The notes: generated by a model from the sequence alone, not told the origin. DNA of 64,000 nt from Desertibaculum subflavum (GCA_003576705.1 QOZS01000005.1:62001-126000); one strand, 5' to 3'. Counted from the stretch's first letter, positions 26,676-38,401 are shown. Numbers and translations are program-made.

Positions 26676-28046
26676 TCAGCGGCGCTGCGATTGCTGGCCG
26701 CGCTCGGCGGCGGCCAGGATGTCGTCGGCGCGCAGCGCGGCGGCCGAGCCGGGCGGCAGCTTCTGGCGGGCACGCTCGGCCTGCTGGCGCGCATCGAGAT
26801 AACGGCCGAGACGGATCGCCCGTTCGGCGGAGGCGAGATGCGCCATGCCGAGATTGCCGTCGCGGCCATAGGCGATGGCGAGCTGGTACCAGACCGAGGC
26901 GTTGCTGGGGTCGTCCCGCACGGCGACCTCAAGATTGCCGATCGCCGGCTTCACCAGCGTGTCGTCCTCGGTACTGATCTGCGCCTGTCCGAGCGCGTAG
27001 CGGAGCAGGGGCTCGTGCGGCGCGATCTCGACGGCGCGCTCGAGCAGCGGAATCGCCTCGCGCGCGCGGCCATTCTCGAACAGCATCTGCGCCTTCATCT
27101 CGAGGTAGTAGGGGTCCTTCGGCGCCTCGGCGATCAGCGAATCCATCAACGGCAGGGCACGATCGAGCTGAGGGACACGGTACCAGGCGATGGCACGGGC
27201 GTAGCGTCCGGCGGCCGAGGCGTCGCTTTCCGGATAGCGTTGCAGCGTGGTGCCGAGCGGCTGCAGGAAGCCGATCAGCTTCCCCTGCACCCGGCGCAGC
27301 ATTGCGGTCTGATTGGCCGAGGCCGGCTTTTCGGCAAAGGGCGATGCATTCACCCGCGTCGACAGCGCGTCGATCCGCTCGCGCGAAATCGGGTGGGTCC
27401 GCACGTAGGGGTCCTGACGGGAGATCAGCAGAGCCTCCTGGTCGCCGAGGACCTTGAGGAACTCGACCAGCCCGCGCGAAGAGAGGCCGACCTGATCGAG
27501 ATAGCCCACGGCGGCCTGGTCGGCCTGGGATTCCTGCGTGCGCGAGAATTGCAGAAGCGACCGCTCGGCGAGCTGTTGCCCGCCGCTCATCACCGCCGCT
27601 CCCGCATTGCCGCCGCCGGCCACCACCGCGGCGGCGCCGAGCAGGATCGACAACAACGCGGTCGCCATCGCGTCGCGGACCGCCTCCTCGCCGCGCGCAA
27701 GATGACCGCCGGCGATATGGCCGGTTTCGTGCGCGATCACGCCGATCAGCTGCCGCGGTGTCGCCACGCGCTCCAGCAGACCGGTGTGGATGAAGATGTG
27801 CTGGCCGCCGGCGACGAAGGCGTTCAGCGAGGAATCGTTGACGATGTGAATCGCCACCGCGTTCGGATCCAGGCCGGCCGCCTGCCACACTGGCGTGGCC
27901 AGAACCCGGATGATATGCTCCGTCTCCGCATCGCGGATGAGGGAGAGCGACCTCGCCTGCGCACTGGCCTCGCCTGCTGGGGCCAGCGCCACGGCCGCCG
28001 CGATGAGGGCAGCTCCGACCCGCGGCCGCAGGAAGAGTTTGGTCAC
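26676..28046 (-). CDS. M48-family metalloprotease with TPR domain, BepA-like
   Basis: This is a 456-residue exported zinc protease. The start is GTG at 28046, with GGAGGTG ten bases upstream, giving [20 protein letters not shown] as signal sequence. The zinc motif is HETGH (about residues 106-110), and [12 protein letters not shown] supplies the third ligand. C-terminal TPRs (about 260-430) follow. BepA-type proteases act in the periplasm on outer-membrane protein assembly and LptD quality control; this role is inferred from family and architecture. Confidence 0.9.
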   Translation of the reverse strand: MTKLFLRPRVGAALIAAAVALAPAGEASAQARSLSLIRDAETEHIIRVLATPVWQAAGLDPNAVAIHIVNDSSLNAFVAGGQHIFIHTGLLERVATPRQLIGVIAHETGHIAGGHLARGEEAVRDAMATALLSILLGAAAVVAGGGNAGAAVMSGGQQLAERSLLQFSRTQESQADQAAVGYLDQVGLSSRGLVEFLKVLGDQEALLISRQDPYVRTHPISRERIDALSTRVNASPFAEKPASANQTAMLRRVQGKLIGFLQPLGTTLQRYPESDASAAGRYARAIAWYRVPQLDRALPLMDSLIAEAPKDPYYLEMKAQMLFENGRAREAIPLLERAVEIAPHEPLLRYALGQAQISTEDDTLVKPAIGNLEVAVRDDPSNASVWYQLAIAYGRDGNLGMAHLASAERAIRLGRYLDARQQAERARQKLPPGSAAALRADDILAAAERGQQSQRR

Positions 28047-28090
28047 CAGCTTCACACCTCCGGCCCCCGTCAACGTAAGGTAGGAATACG

Positions 28091-29542
28091 GTGCCGCGCC
28101 GTCAATCTAATGGCTCCGCGATCATTGCGCTTTGGTCGGTTCTGATGCTGCTCGCCGCCTGCGCGCAGGATGCGGCGCCGGCGGGGCCCTTCTTCGGCGG
28201 CGCCGCCGCCGAGGAGCCCCGTGCCGCGACGGTCGCGCGGGACGTCCTGGAGCAGGGCGGCAACGCGGCCGACGGCGCGGTAGCAGCCTTCTTCGCCATG
28301 ACGGCGACCTATCCGGCAGCAGCCTCGCCGGGCGGCGGCGGCATCTGCCTCGTGCATCGGCCCGATCCGGCGAAGAGCGAGATGCTGGATTTTCCGGTGC
28401 GCAAGGCGGCGCGGGGTGGGACGATCGGCGTGCCCGCCGCGGTACCTGCGATGTATGCCCTGCACGCCCGCTATGGCCGGCTGCGCTGGGCCAACGTGCT
28501 GGTGCCGGGCGAGCAGCTCGCGCGTTTCGGGCATCCGATGTCGCGCGCCGCGGCGACGGCGGTACGCGCGACTTCCCTTGGCCTGCTGGACACGGCCGCG
28601 TCGATCTACGGCGCGCCAGGCGGCGATGTGCTGCAGGAAGGCCAGACCTTCCGCAATCCGGCGCTCGGCGCCACCATCGGCCGACTGCGTACCACCGGGC
28701 CGCAGGAGCTGCATCGCGGCCAGCTCGCGAGGCTGCTGCTGGAAGACATCGCAGGCGCCGGCGGGCAGGTGGATGAGCAGGACTTGCGGGCAATGGCGCC
28801 CGTATGGTCGGCCCCGATCACCATCGAATACGACAACTCGCAGCTGCTGGTCGCCAACAACGTCGCGGGCGAGGTGTTCCGCGACTTGTGGACCGATCTC
28901 GTGCGCGAGCCGGGATTGTGGCGCCGCGCGAGCGTCGACCGCTCGCACTTCCTCGATGCGATCGGCAAGGCGAATCGCCGTTTCGGGGCGAGCCCGCCGA
29001 TCGGGTCCGACAACACCGCGGGCATTGTGGTCGCCGATCGCGATGGGATGGTGGTCGCCTGCGGCTTCACCATGGGGCCGCCTTTCGGTGCGCAGCGCTA
29101 CGGCAAGGCGACGGGCATCATGCTCGCCGCCGCGCCGAAGGATGGTATCGATCAGCAGCAGCTGCTGCTGCCGATCATCGGCGCCAGCCCGAACATCAAG
29201 CAGGTCTTCCTCGGGGCTGTCGCCACCGGCGGGGCGCTGGCGCCGGCCGCCGCCTTCGAGACGATCGCGCAGATCGTTCCCGCGCAGCGCCGCGCGCCGG
29301 AAGCACTGGCCAGCCCGCGCGTGTTCTGGGCCGGGCCGGGGTCCATCATGCTGTTCGAGAACGGCACGTCGCGCGAGATGGTGGCCGATGCGCATGCGCG
29401 CGGAATCGACCAGGTGATGATGCAGGCGATCGGCCAGGTCAACCTGTTGCACTGCACGGAGGCCTTGCCGCGGGTGCCGCAATCCTGCGGCTTTCGCGCC
29501 GATCCGCGCGGCTTCGGCCTCGGTGCCGGCGGGGGCTTCTGA
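28091..29542 (+). CDS. Divergent gamma-glutamyltransferase-like lipoprotein
   Basis: This is a 483-residue protein of the Ntn-hydrolase gamma-glutamyltransferase family with a lipoprotein signal (SVLMLLAACAQD, lipobox cysteine near 24). The N-terminal family pattern AARDVLEQGGNAADGAVAAF is kept in form ARDVLEQGGNAADGAVAAFF. SDNTAGIVVADRDG aligns with the catalytic-threonine motif, keeping the first T but not the TH that follows. The Ser-Ser substrate pair appears replaced by Ala residues, and the protein is about 100 residues short. Activity is therefore doubtful. GTG start after AGGAA. Confidence 0.78.
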   Translation: MPRRQSNGSAIIALWSVLMLLAACAQDAAPAGPFFGGAAAEEPRAATVARDVLEQGGNAADGAVAAFFAMTATYPAAASPGGGGICLVHRPDPAKSEMLDFPVRKAARGGTIGVPAAVPAMYALHARYGRLRWANVLVPGEQLARFGHPMSRAAATAVRATSLGLLDTAASIYGAPGGDVLQEGQTFRNPALGATIGRLRTTGPQELHRGQLARLLLEDIAGAGGQVDEQDLRAMAPVWSAPITIEYDNSQLLVANNVAGEVFRDLWTDLVREPGLWRRASVDRSHFLDAIGKANRRFGASPPIGSDNTAGIVVADRDGMVVACGFTMGPPFGAQRYGKATGIMLAAAPKDGIDQQQLLLPIIGASPNIKQVFLGAVATGGALAPAAAFETIAQIVPAQRRAPEALASPRVFWAGPGSIMLFENGTSREMVADAHARGIDQVMMQAIGQVNLLHCTEALPRVPQSCGFRADPRGFGLGAGGGF

Positions 29543-30684
29543 TGCCGAAGCCTTCGGCGCGCGGCCGCATCGATCCTTTCTACGTCATGGAGGTGATGAA
29601 GGCGGCGAACGACCGGCAGCTCGCCGGCGGCGACGTGCTGCATATGGAGGTCGGGCAGCCTTCGACGGCCGCGCCGCGCAAGGCGCGGGAAGCCGTCGCC
29701 GCGGCGCTCGGCCGCGACACGCTCGGCTATACCGAGGCGCTCGGCATTCCGGAGCTGCGGGCGGGCATAGCCGGCCACTACCGGACCTATTACGGCATCG
29801 ACGTGCCGGCCGAGCGCATCGTGGTGACGACGGGGTCGTCCGGTGCCTTTCTGTTGGCCTTCCTGGCGGCCTTCGATGTCGGCGCGCGGGTGGCGCTGGC
29901 CGAGCCGGGCTATCCTGCCTACCGCAACATTCTGCGCGCCGTCGGTGCGGAGATCGTGCCGCTGCCTGCGCGCGCCGAATGCGGCTTCCATGCCCATGCC
30001 GGGCTGCTCGACCAGGCCGGGCCGATCGACGGCCTTCTGGTCGCGAGCCCGGCCAACCCGACCGGCACCATGCTGGACGCCGCGGCGCTCGCCTCGCTCG
30101 CCGCTGCCTGCGAGAGCCGCGATGCCTGGCTGATCGTCGACGAGATCTATCATGGCATCACCTATGGCAGGCGCGCGGAGACGATACTGTCGCTGACCGA
30201 TCGCGCCATCGTCATCAACAGCTTCTCGAAATACTTCTCGATGACCGGATGGCGGCTCGGCTGGATGGTGGTGCCGCCCGAGCTGATGCGCTCGATCGAA
30301 TGCCTCGCGCAGAACCTGTTCATCTCTCCGCCGGCGATCTCGCAGTTGGCGGGCCTTGGCGCGCTTGGGGCGTACGAGGAGCTCGATGCCAATGTGGCGC
30401 GCTATGCGCGCAACCGCTCCTTGCTGCTGGAGGAGCTGCCGCGCGCAGGGCTCGACCAATTGGCCCCGGCCGACGGCGCCTTCTACCTCTATGCCGACGT
30501 GTCGCGGTACACCAACGACGCGCCGGCCTTCTGCCGCCGGATGCTGGCGGAGATCGGTGTCGCGGCGACGCCGGGCATCGATTTCGATCCGGCCGAAGGC
30601 CATCGCTTCGTCCGCTTTTCCTTTGCCGGCGCCACCGAGGACATGGCGGAGGCCGCGCAACGGCTGCGCGGCTGGCTGCGCTGA
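29542..30684 (+). CDS. PLP-dependent class I/II aminotransferase
   Basis: The 380-residue fold-type I aminotransferase starts by one-base overlap with the previous stop (TGATG). Motifs include GYTEALGIPELRAGIAGHY, ASPANPTGTM (cofactor Asn), LIVDEIYHGITYG (Asp for the pyridine nitrogen) and NSFSKYFSMTGWRLGWMV with the PLP lysine. The C-terminal arginine that binds the substrate carboxylate is likely in HRFVRFSF. Substrate is not known; AspC/AlaT-like or YfdZ-like transaminases look similar. Confidence 0.9.
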   Translation: MPKPSARGRIDPFYVMEVMKAANDRQLAGGDVLHMEVGQPSTAAPRKAREAVAAALGRDTLGYTEALGIPELRAGIAGHYRTYYGIDVPAERIVVTTGSSGAFLLAFLAAFDVGARVALAEPGYPAYRNILRAVGAEIVPLPARAECGFHAHAGLLDQAGPIDGLLVASPANPTGTMLDAAALASLAAACESRDAWLIVDEIYHGITYGRRAETILSLTDRAIVINSFSKYFSMTGWRLGWMVVPPELMRSIECLAQNLFISPPAISQLAGLGALGAYEELDANVARYARNRSLLLEELPRAGLDQLAPADGAFYLYADVSRYTNDAPAFCRRMLAEIGVAATPGIDFDPAEGHRFVRFSFAGATEDMAEAAQRLRGWLR

Positions 30685-30712
30685 TCCGGCGCGACGGCGG
30701 CGGGGGATAGCG

Positions 30713-31480
30713 GTGTCGGCAGAGACGGTCGTCAGCCTGACCGGCATCGGCAAGGGGTTCCCGAACGGCGTCCTGGCGTTGCGCGGCCTCAGCTTCGACG
30801 TCCGGGACGGCGAGTTCGTGAGCCTGCTCGGTCCGTCGGGCTGCGGCAAGAGCACGGCGCTGCGCATTCTCGCCGGCCTGGCGGCGGCGAGCGAAGGCAG
30901 CGTGCGCTGGGCCGACCGCCACCCGCCCGCATCCGGCGAGCTCGGCTTCGTGTTCCAGGAGCCGACCCTCATGCCCTGGACCAGCGTGGCGGGCAATGTG
31001 CGATTGCCGTTGCGCTTCCAGGCGGTCTCGCGTGCCGAGGCCGAACGGCGCGTGGAGGAGGCGATCGGACTGGTGGGCCTGAAAGGATTCGAAAGCGCCT
31101 ATCCGCGTGAGCTGTCCGGCGGCATGAAGATGCGGGTCTCGATCGCGCGCGCCCTGGTGACGCGGCCGCGGCTGCTGCTGATGGACGAGCCGTTCGCGGC
31201 ACTCGACGAGATCACCCGCTTCAGACTGAACGACGATCTGCTGGCGCTTTGGTCGCGTGAACGCCTGACCATCGTCTTCGTCACCCACAGCGTGTTCGAA
31301 TCGGTCTACCTCTCGAACCGCATCCTGGTAATGGCGGCGCGCCCGGGCCGCGTGGTCGACGAGTTGCGGATCGACACCGCCCAGCCGCGTGACGAAGCCT
31401 TCCGTACATCGTCCGACTACGCGGCGATGTGCCGGCAGGTCAGCGCTTCGCTTCGCAGCGCGATGTCGATGGCCTCATGA
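30713..31480 (+). CDS. ABC transporter ATP-binding protein, NitT/TauT type
   Basis: This is a 255-residue ATPase. Walker A is GPSGCGKST, the Q-loop is FVFQEPTLMPW, the signature is LSGGMKMRVSIARAL and Walker B is LLLMDEPFAALDE. ETVVSLTGIGKGFPNGVLAL and the FQEPTLMPW variant match the nitrate/sulfonate/taurine importer ATPases. GTG start after GGGGGAT. No permease or binding-protein gene of this type is in the window, so it must work with products of another locus or be a remnant. Confidence 0.88.
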   Translation: MSAETVVSLTGIGKGFPNGVLALRGLSFDVRDGEFVSLLGPSGCGKSTALRILAGLAAASEGSVRWADRHPPASGELGFVFQEPTLMPWTSVAGNVRLPLRFQAVSRAEAERRVEEAIGLVGLKGFESAYPRELSGGMKMRVSIARALVTRPRLLLMDEPFAALDEITRFRLNDDLLALWSRERLTIVFVTHSVFESVYLSNRILVMAARPGRVVDELRIDTAQPRDEAFRTSSDYAAMCRQVSASLRSAMSMAS

Positions 31481-31494
31481 TGCCGACGATCGCC

Positions 31495-31935
31495 TCAGCG
31501 CCGCAGCGGCAGGCGCCGCAGGACGCCGAGATCCTCGTCGTCGAGCTGCACTTCGACGCCGTCGCGGGCCATGCGCGCCAGCGGCTCGCGCGAGGCGGCC
31601 ACCGTGAAGGCGTAAAGCTTGCCGGGGCCGAGATTCTCGATCAGGCGATCGGCGCCGGCCGACATCATGATGGTGTCGCCGGGCTCGATCAGGCGCATCT
31701 CGCCGCCGCAACGGGCCTTGCCCTTGCCCTTGAGGACGAACAACAGCTCCTGTCCTTCGGCATCGAGCCCGGACTGGACCGCGCCGCGATGCGGGAAGAT
31801 CTCGACCATGGCGGCGAATTCGACACCGTTGCGCGACGGTGCGGCCGGGTCGACGAGGCAGGCGAAGTAGTTCTCAGCCTCGGGTCGGACCTTGAAGGCG
31901 CGATAGCTTTCGGCGCGGCGGATGACGGCTGGCAT
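31495..31935 (-). CDS. Cupin-fold protein lacking metal ligands
   Basis: This 146-residue paralogue of the cupin gene next to it shares MRLIEPGD, LLFVLKGKGKA and the C-terminal VLRRLPLRR. In alignment without gaps, the two metal-binding histidines of its sibling are replaced: H58 by D and H97 by R. E63 is kept. It is thus probably not a metal enzyme and may bind a ligand or act as partner. GGAGAGAG precedes the ATG; in-frame extension upstream to 32040 has no support. Confidence 0.8.
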   Translation of the reverse strand: MPAVIRRAESYRAFKVRPEAENYFACLVDPAAPSRNGVEFAAMVEIFPHRGAVQSGLDAEGQELLFVLKGKGKARCGGEMRLIEPGDTIMMSAGADRLIENLGPGKLYAFTVAASREPLARMARDGVEVQLDDEDLGVLRRLPLRR

Positions 31936-32064
31936 GATACGGCTCTCTCCCAACATGAGCTTCACGATGCCCCCGGTCGCACCCTGCCGCCGGAACATGG
32001 CCGACTTGTGACGATCGGTTCGGCCGGCGCTGCGGCGCAAGCGCGCAGGTGCCGGTCGCGGGCC

Positions 32065-32505
32065 CTAGCGCCGAAGCGGCAATCGCCGGAGGACGTTCAG
32101 GTCGTCCTGCTCGAGCGAGATCTCGGTGCCGCGATGGATGCGCTCGGCGAATTCCTCGTTCGGCACCATCACGGTGAGCGTGTAGAGCTTGCCCGGGCCG
32201 ATATTCTCGATCACGTGTTCGGTGCCGGGCTGCACGACGATGGCATCGCCCGGCTCGATCAGGCGCATCTCGCCGTCGCACATCGCCTTGCCCTTGCCTT
32301 TGAGGACGAAGAACAGCTCCTGCGCCCTGGCATGGGTGTTCGGCGGCGTGCGTCCGCCCGGCCGATAGATCTCCACGATGGCGGTGAAGTCGATGCCGTA
32401 GCTGCCGTCGGCCACCGGGTCGACGATGCAGGCGAAGTAGTTGCCGTCGTTCGGCCTGATCTCGAAGGCGCGATAGGTGTCCGCACGTCGCAGGATGGCC
32501 GACAT
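32065..32505 (-). CDS. Cupin-domain protein with intact metal ligands
   Basis: The 146-residue single-domain cupin has motif 1 as THARAQELFFVLKGKGKA (H58, E63) and motif 2 as PGDAIVVQPGTEHVIEN (H97). The function is unknown; small cupins include isomerases, dioxygenases and binding proteins. The start has GGAAGGAGAA about seven bases upstream. It precedes its degenerate copy by 129 bases and is divergent from the urease operon. Confidence 0.82.
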   Translation of the reverse strand: MSAILRRADTYRAFEIRPNDGNYFACIVDPVADGSYGIDFTAIVEIYRPGGRTPPNTHARAQELFFVLKGKGKAMCDGEMRLIEPGDAIVVQPGTEHVIENIGPGKLYTLTVMVPNEEFAERIHRGTEISLEQDDLNVLRRLPLRR

Positions 32506-32750
32506 GGCCGGTTCTCCTTCCAGCACACCAGCGAGCCGCGAGTCTGGCGCGCGTCTCATGATGGCGCCGCTTCGCGTCGCCCGGATGACTAAGCAATGGC
32601 CGTGCCGGAATCCTTCGAGCGGCAGGAAGACGAGTCGCGAACCCGCATGTTGTTCGCGCTTGGTCACGGCATAGGCGCCTGCCTCATGCCACTGCCCGCA
32701 TCGGCAGCATTGCTGCGCTGCGTTAGGAATTATTGCGACTGCGAAGGCGC
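32506..32750. promoter_or_regulatory. Intergenic region between cupin genes and urease operon
   Basis: The 245 bases separate divergent genes and must hold the urease promoter. A short inverted repeat TGCC-N6-GGCA lies near 32695. A GG-N10-GC pair with weak agreement to a sigma-54 site is present near 32703 but its -12 half is CTGCG. No convincing -35/-10 pair or riboswitch was recognised. Confidence 0.3.
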
Positions 32751-33593
32751 ATGGGCAGAGCGATGACGGGCGTGCGGCTGCAACGCGCCGACGGCACTCT
32801 CGAACTTGGCTATGCCGCCGATGGTGCGACGACGCGACTCGCGCATCTGTTCCAGAGCGATCCGTGCCGTGCGCTGTTTCCGCGCGGCGAGCCGGATGAT
32901 GCTGCCCAGACGATACTGCTCACCACCTCGGGCGGCCTCGCTGGCGGCGATCGCATCCGCATGCGCGCGCAATGCGGGCCGGATGCGCGTCAGGTGGTGA
33001 CGCCGCAGGCGGCCGAGAAAATCTACCGCGCGATCGATGCGCCAACGGAAATCGATGTCGAGCTGGGCGTTGCGGCGGGTGCCTGGCTCGAATGGGTGCC
33101 GCAGGAGACCATTCTGTTCGAGGCCTCGCGGCTGCGCCGCCGCGTCCGCATCGATGTCGCTCAGGGCGGCAGGCTGCTGGCCGGCGACATCCTGAGCTTC
33201 GGCCGTGCGGCGCATGGCGAAAGCTACGACAAGGGTTCCTTGTTCGATCGCTGGGAAGCGCGGCGCGACGGCGAGCTCGCCTGGGCCGACCGCTTGCGGA
33301 TCGACGCGCCGCGGCGGGTGCTGGCGCATCCGGCCGGCTTCGGGGCGGCCCGCGCCTTCGGCACCATCCTGCATATCGGACCGGAGGCGTCATCGCTCCT
33401 GGCCGTCACCCGTGCCGCCTTGGAGGCCTGCAAGACGCGAGCGGGGGCGACGGTGGTCGGCGGCGTGTTGCTGGTTCGGCTGCAGGCCCGGACCACCGCC
33501 GAGCTCAGATCCGACTACGCGCAGATCTGGTCTTGCCTGCGGCAGGCAGCGGCCGGTTTGCCGCCGCGCATGCCGCGGATATGGCATAGTTGA
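32751..33593 (+). CDS. ureD: Urease accessory protein UreD
   Basis: This is a 280-residue UreD/UreH chaperone that binds the apo-urease and, with UreF and UreG, loads nickel. LTTSGGLAGGDRIRMR near residue 60, VTPQAAEKIYRA and WLEWVPQETILFEASRLRRR are family motifs. The ATG at 32751 follows GAAGG; another ATG at 32763 is equally plausible. It is the first gene of ureDABCEFG-hupE. Confidence 0.92.
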   Translation: MGRAMTGVRLQRADGTLELGYAADGATTRLAHLFQSDPCRALFPRGEPDDAAQTILLTTSGGLAGGDRIRMRAQCGPDARQVVTPQAAEKIYRAIDAPTEIDVELGVAAGAWLEWVPQETILFEASRLRRRVRIDVAQGGRLLAGDILSFGRAAHGESYDKGSLFDRWEARRDGELAWADRLRIDAPRRVLAHPAGFGAARAFGTILHIGPEASSLLAVTRAALEACKTRAGATVVGGVLLVRLQARTTAELRSDYAQIWSCLRQAAAGLPPRMPRIWHS

Positions 33594-33642
33594 TGCAGCT
33601 GACTGGTAATCGGGCGCAGCCGGGAGCAGGGGGCAAACGGGG

Positions 33643-33945
33643 ATGAATCTGACGCCGCGCGAGAAGGACAAGCTGCTGATCGCCATGGCGGCGGAAGTGG
33701 CGCGCAAGCGCCTGGGACGCGGGGTCAAGTTGAACCACCCCGAGGCGGTGGCGCTGATCACCGATTTCGTCGTCGAAGGCGCGCGCGACGGGCGCAGCGT
33801 GGCGGAGCTGATGCGCGACGGGGCCACCGTGCTGAGCCGCGCCCAGGTCATGGAAGGCATCGCCGAGATGATCCACGAGATCCAGGTCGAGGCGACCTTT
33901 CCCGACGGCACCAAGCTCGTCACCGTGCACCATCCGATCCGCTGA
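33643..33945 (+). CDS. ureA: Urease gamma subunit
   Basis: This 100-residue gamma subunit starts [20 protein letters not shown], the invariant UreA N-terminus, and ends [10 protein letters not shown]. Length is exactly the family length. A GGGG-rich ribosome site precedes it. It forms the (alpha-beta-gamma)3 enzyme with the next two genes. Confidence 0.97.
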   Translation: MNLTPREKDKLLIAMAAEVARKRLGRGVKLNHPEAVALITDFVVEGARDGRSVAELMRDGATVLSRAQVMEGIAEMIHEIQVEATFPDGTKLVTVHHPIR

Positions 33946-33962
33946 ATCAGGGGAGCGAAGCC

Positions 33963-34267
33963 GTGATCCCGGGAGAGGTTTTCACCAAGGTGGGCGAGAT
34001 CGAGCTGAATGCCGGCCGGCCGACCGTGACGCTTGAAATCGCCAATAGCGGCGACCGGCCGATCCAGGTCGGCAGCCACTATCATTTCTTCGAGACCAAC
34101 GAGGCGTTGAAATTCGACCGCGCCAAGGCGCGCGGCATGCGGCTCGACATTCCCGCCGGGACCGCGGTGCGGTTCGAGCCGGGCCAGACCCGCACGGTGC
34201 AGCTCGTCGCCTATGCCGGCAAGCGCGTGGTGCACGGCTTCAATGGCAAGGTCGAGGGGGCGCTCTG

Positions 34268-34268
<1 letters not shown>
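33963..34268 (+). CDS. ureB: Urease beta subunit
   Basis: This is the 101-residue beta subunit, with a GTG start after [23 protein letters not shown] is the family start, and [20 protein letters not shown] is the conserved core. Its stop overlaps the ureC start by one base (TGATG), which would keep the subunits stoichiometric. Confidence 0.97.
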
Positions 34269-35980
<1,712 letters not shown>

Positions 35981-35982
35981 CC

Positions 35983-36510
35983 ATGCGCCGCGCCACATCC
36001 GTCGTGAAACAGGGCGCCTGGGACGCGGGTTCCGCGCTCGACCGCCTGACGCTCGACTTCGAGGATCGCTATCGCCGCCGCAAGCGCTTCACAGCGGAAG
36101 GCGGGCTCGACCTGCTGCTCGACCTCGCCGAGACGACCTTGCTGCATGAAGGGGACGGCCTCGTGCTGGAAGGCGGCGGCCATGTCCTGGTCAAGGCCGC
36201 GGCCGAAGACCTGATCGAGGCGACGGCGACCGCGCCCGGTTTGCTCGCCCGCCTCGCATGGCATCTTGGCAACCGGCACCTGCCGGTCGCCATCGCCGAG
36301 GGGCGCATCCTGCTGCGCGACGATCACGTCATCGTCGACATGCTGAAGGGCCTCGGCGCCGATGTGCGCCGCGTGCGCGAGCCGTTCCAGCCGGAAGGCG
36401 GCGCCTACGGCCAGCAGAACCACGATCACCGGCATCCGCACGCCCACGGCCATCACCACGGCCACGATCATCACCACGACCACGACCACGATCATGACCA
36501 CAAGCACTGA
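35983..36510 (+). CDS. ureE: Urease nickel metallochaperone UreE
   Basis: This 175-residue UreE starts two bases after ureC. The N-terminal peptide-binding and C-terminal metal-binding domains are present, with NRHLPVAIAEGRILLRDDHV and DMLKGLGADVRRVREPFQPE typical. The C-terminus is strongly histidine-rich: 17 of the last 29 residues are His, alternating mostly with Asp and Gly. Such tails store or carry nickel. The tail coding DNA also contains the ureF start codon. Confidence 0.95.
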   Translation: MRRATSVVKQGAWDAGSALDRLTLDFEDRYRRRKRFTAEGGLDLLLDLAETTLLHEGDGLVLEGGGHVLVKAAAEDLIEATATAPGLLARLAWHLGNRHLPVAIAEGRILLRDDHVIVDMLKGLGADVRRVREPFQPEGGAYGQQNHDHRHPHAHGHHHGHDHHHDHDHDHDHKH

Positions 36511-37188
36511 CGCGGCGGGGTGGGACGCCGGCGCGCTCTATCGGCTGCTGGCCTGGACGTCGCCTGCCTATCCGATCGGTGCCTATACCTACAGCCACGG
36601 CATCGAATACGCCGTGGAGGAAGGGCTGGTACGCGACCGTGCGACCCTGGCCGACTGGATCGGGTGGATACTGCGCCACGGTGCCGGCCTTCTGGATTCC
36701 GTACTCTTCGCCGAGAGCTACCGCGCGGCGGGCGACGGCGCGCGCCTCGCCGAACTCACGGAACTTGGCCGGGCGCTGCGCGGCAGCGCCGAGACGGCGC
36801 TGGAGAGCCGGCAGCAGGGCATGTCGTTCCTCACCATCACCCGCACCGCTTGGCCCGATCCGCAACTGGATGCGGCTGCCGGGCGGCTCGGCGAGGAGGT
36901 TCCGCTTGCCATCGCCGTCGCGCTCGCCGCCGCGGGGCGCGTGCCGCTGGAGCCGGCGCTGACCGGCTACCTGCACGCTTTCGCCGCCAACCTGGTCTCG
37001 GCCGGCGTGCGGCTGGTGCCGCTCGGCCAGACCGATGGCCAGCGGGCACTGGCCGCGCTCGAGCCCGTGGTGCGCGAGACGGTGGCGGTGGCGCTCGCCA
37101 CGCCGATCGAGGAAGCGGGCAGCGCCGCGCCGATGGTGGATTGGACCAGCATGCGGCATGAGACCCAATACACGAGGTTGTTCCGCTC

Positions 37189-37192
<4 letters not shown>
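36494..37192 (+). CDS. ureF: Urease accessory protein UreF
   Basis: This is a 232-residue UreF, which gates GTPase activity of UreG in the nickel-insertion complex. [20 protein letters not shown] is the UreF signature and the C-terminal [17 protein letters not shown] is invariant in the family. The ATG chosen lies 17 bases inside ureE, within its His-tail codons. The longer frame upstream is out-of-frame reading of that tail. Confidence 0.95.
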
Positions 37193-37818
<626 letters not shown>

Positions 37819-37828
37819 GGGGATCGCA

Positions 37829-38401
37829 ATGAGGAAGTGCCTGCTCGCCACTTTGTTCGTGCTGGCTTCGGCCGGGGCCGCCGCCGCCCATACCGGCCAT
37901 GGCGCGACGGAAGGTTTCGCGCAAGGCTTCGCGCATCCGTTGCTTGGCCTCGATCACCTGCTGGCGATGATCGCGGTCGGCCTCTGGGGCGCGCGGATCG
38001 GCGGGCGGGCGCGCTGGCTGGTGCCGGCGGCCTTCGTCGGCGTGATGGCGCTGGGCGGCGTCATCGGCGTGGCCGGCTTCGGCTTGCCGTTGGTCGAGCT
38101 CGGGATCGTCGGCTCGGTCTTGGTGCTCGGCCTGCTGGTCGCCGCCGCCCCGCAGCCCCCGCTCTGGGCGCCGGCTGCCATCGTCGCGCTGTTCGCGCTG
38201 TTCCACGGCCATGCCCATGGCACCGAGATGCCGGAAGCGGTGTCGGGCCTCGCCTATAGCTTGGGCTTCGTGCTGGCCACCGCGTTGTTGCATAGCCTCG
38301 GTCTGATGCTCGGCCTGCTCGTCGCCGGCCGCTCGCCCCTGGCGCTGCGCCTCGGCGGCGGCGCGATTGCGGCCTGCGGCGCGCTGTTGCTGATCGCCTA
38401 G
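37829..38401 (+). CDS. HupE/UreJ-family nickel permease
   Basis: The 190-residue membrane protein has a signal-like first helix ending AAAAHTGHG and about six hydrophobic segments. HPLLGLDHLLAMIAVGLWG is the HupE/UreJ signature, with His and Asp residues thought to bind nickel. A later HGHAHGTEMPE loop is also metal-binding in type. It is ten bases after ureG with GAGGGG upstream, so it likely supplies nickel to urease. Its TAG interlocks with the facing gene's TAG. Confidence 0.92.
   Translation: MRKCLLATLFVLASAGAAAAHTGHGATEGFAQGFAHPLLGLDHLLAMIAVGLWGARIGGRARWLVPAAFVGVMALGGVIGVAGFGLPLVELGIVGSVLVLGLLVAAAPQPPLWAPAAIVALFALFHGHAHGTEMPEAVSGLAYSLGFVLATALLHSLGLMLGLLVAGRSPLALRLGGGAIAACGALLLIA

Noticed and set aside
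32700..32720. Sigma-54 promoter for the urease operon
   Set aside because: GG-N10-GC spacing is present, but both halves (CGGCAG and CTGCG) deviate from consensus; not strong enough to call.
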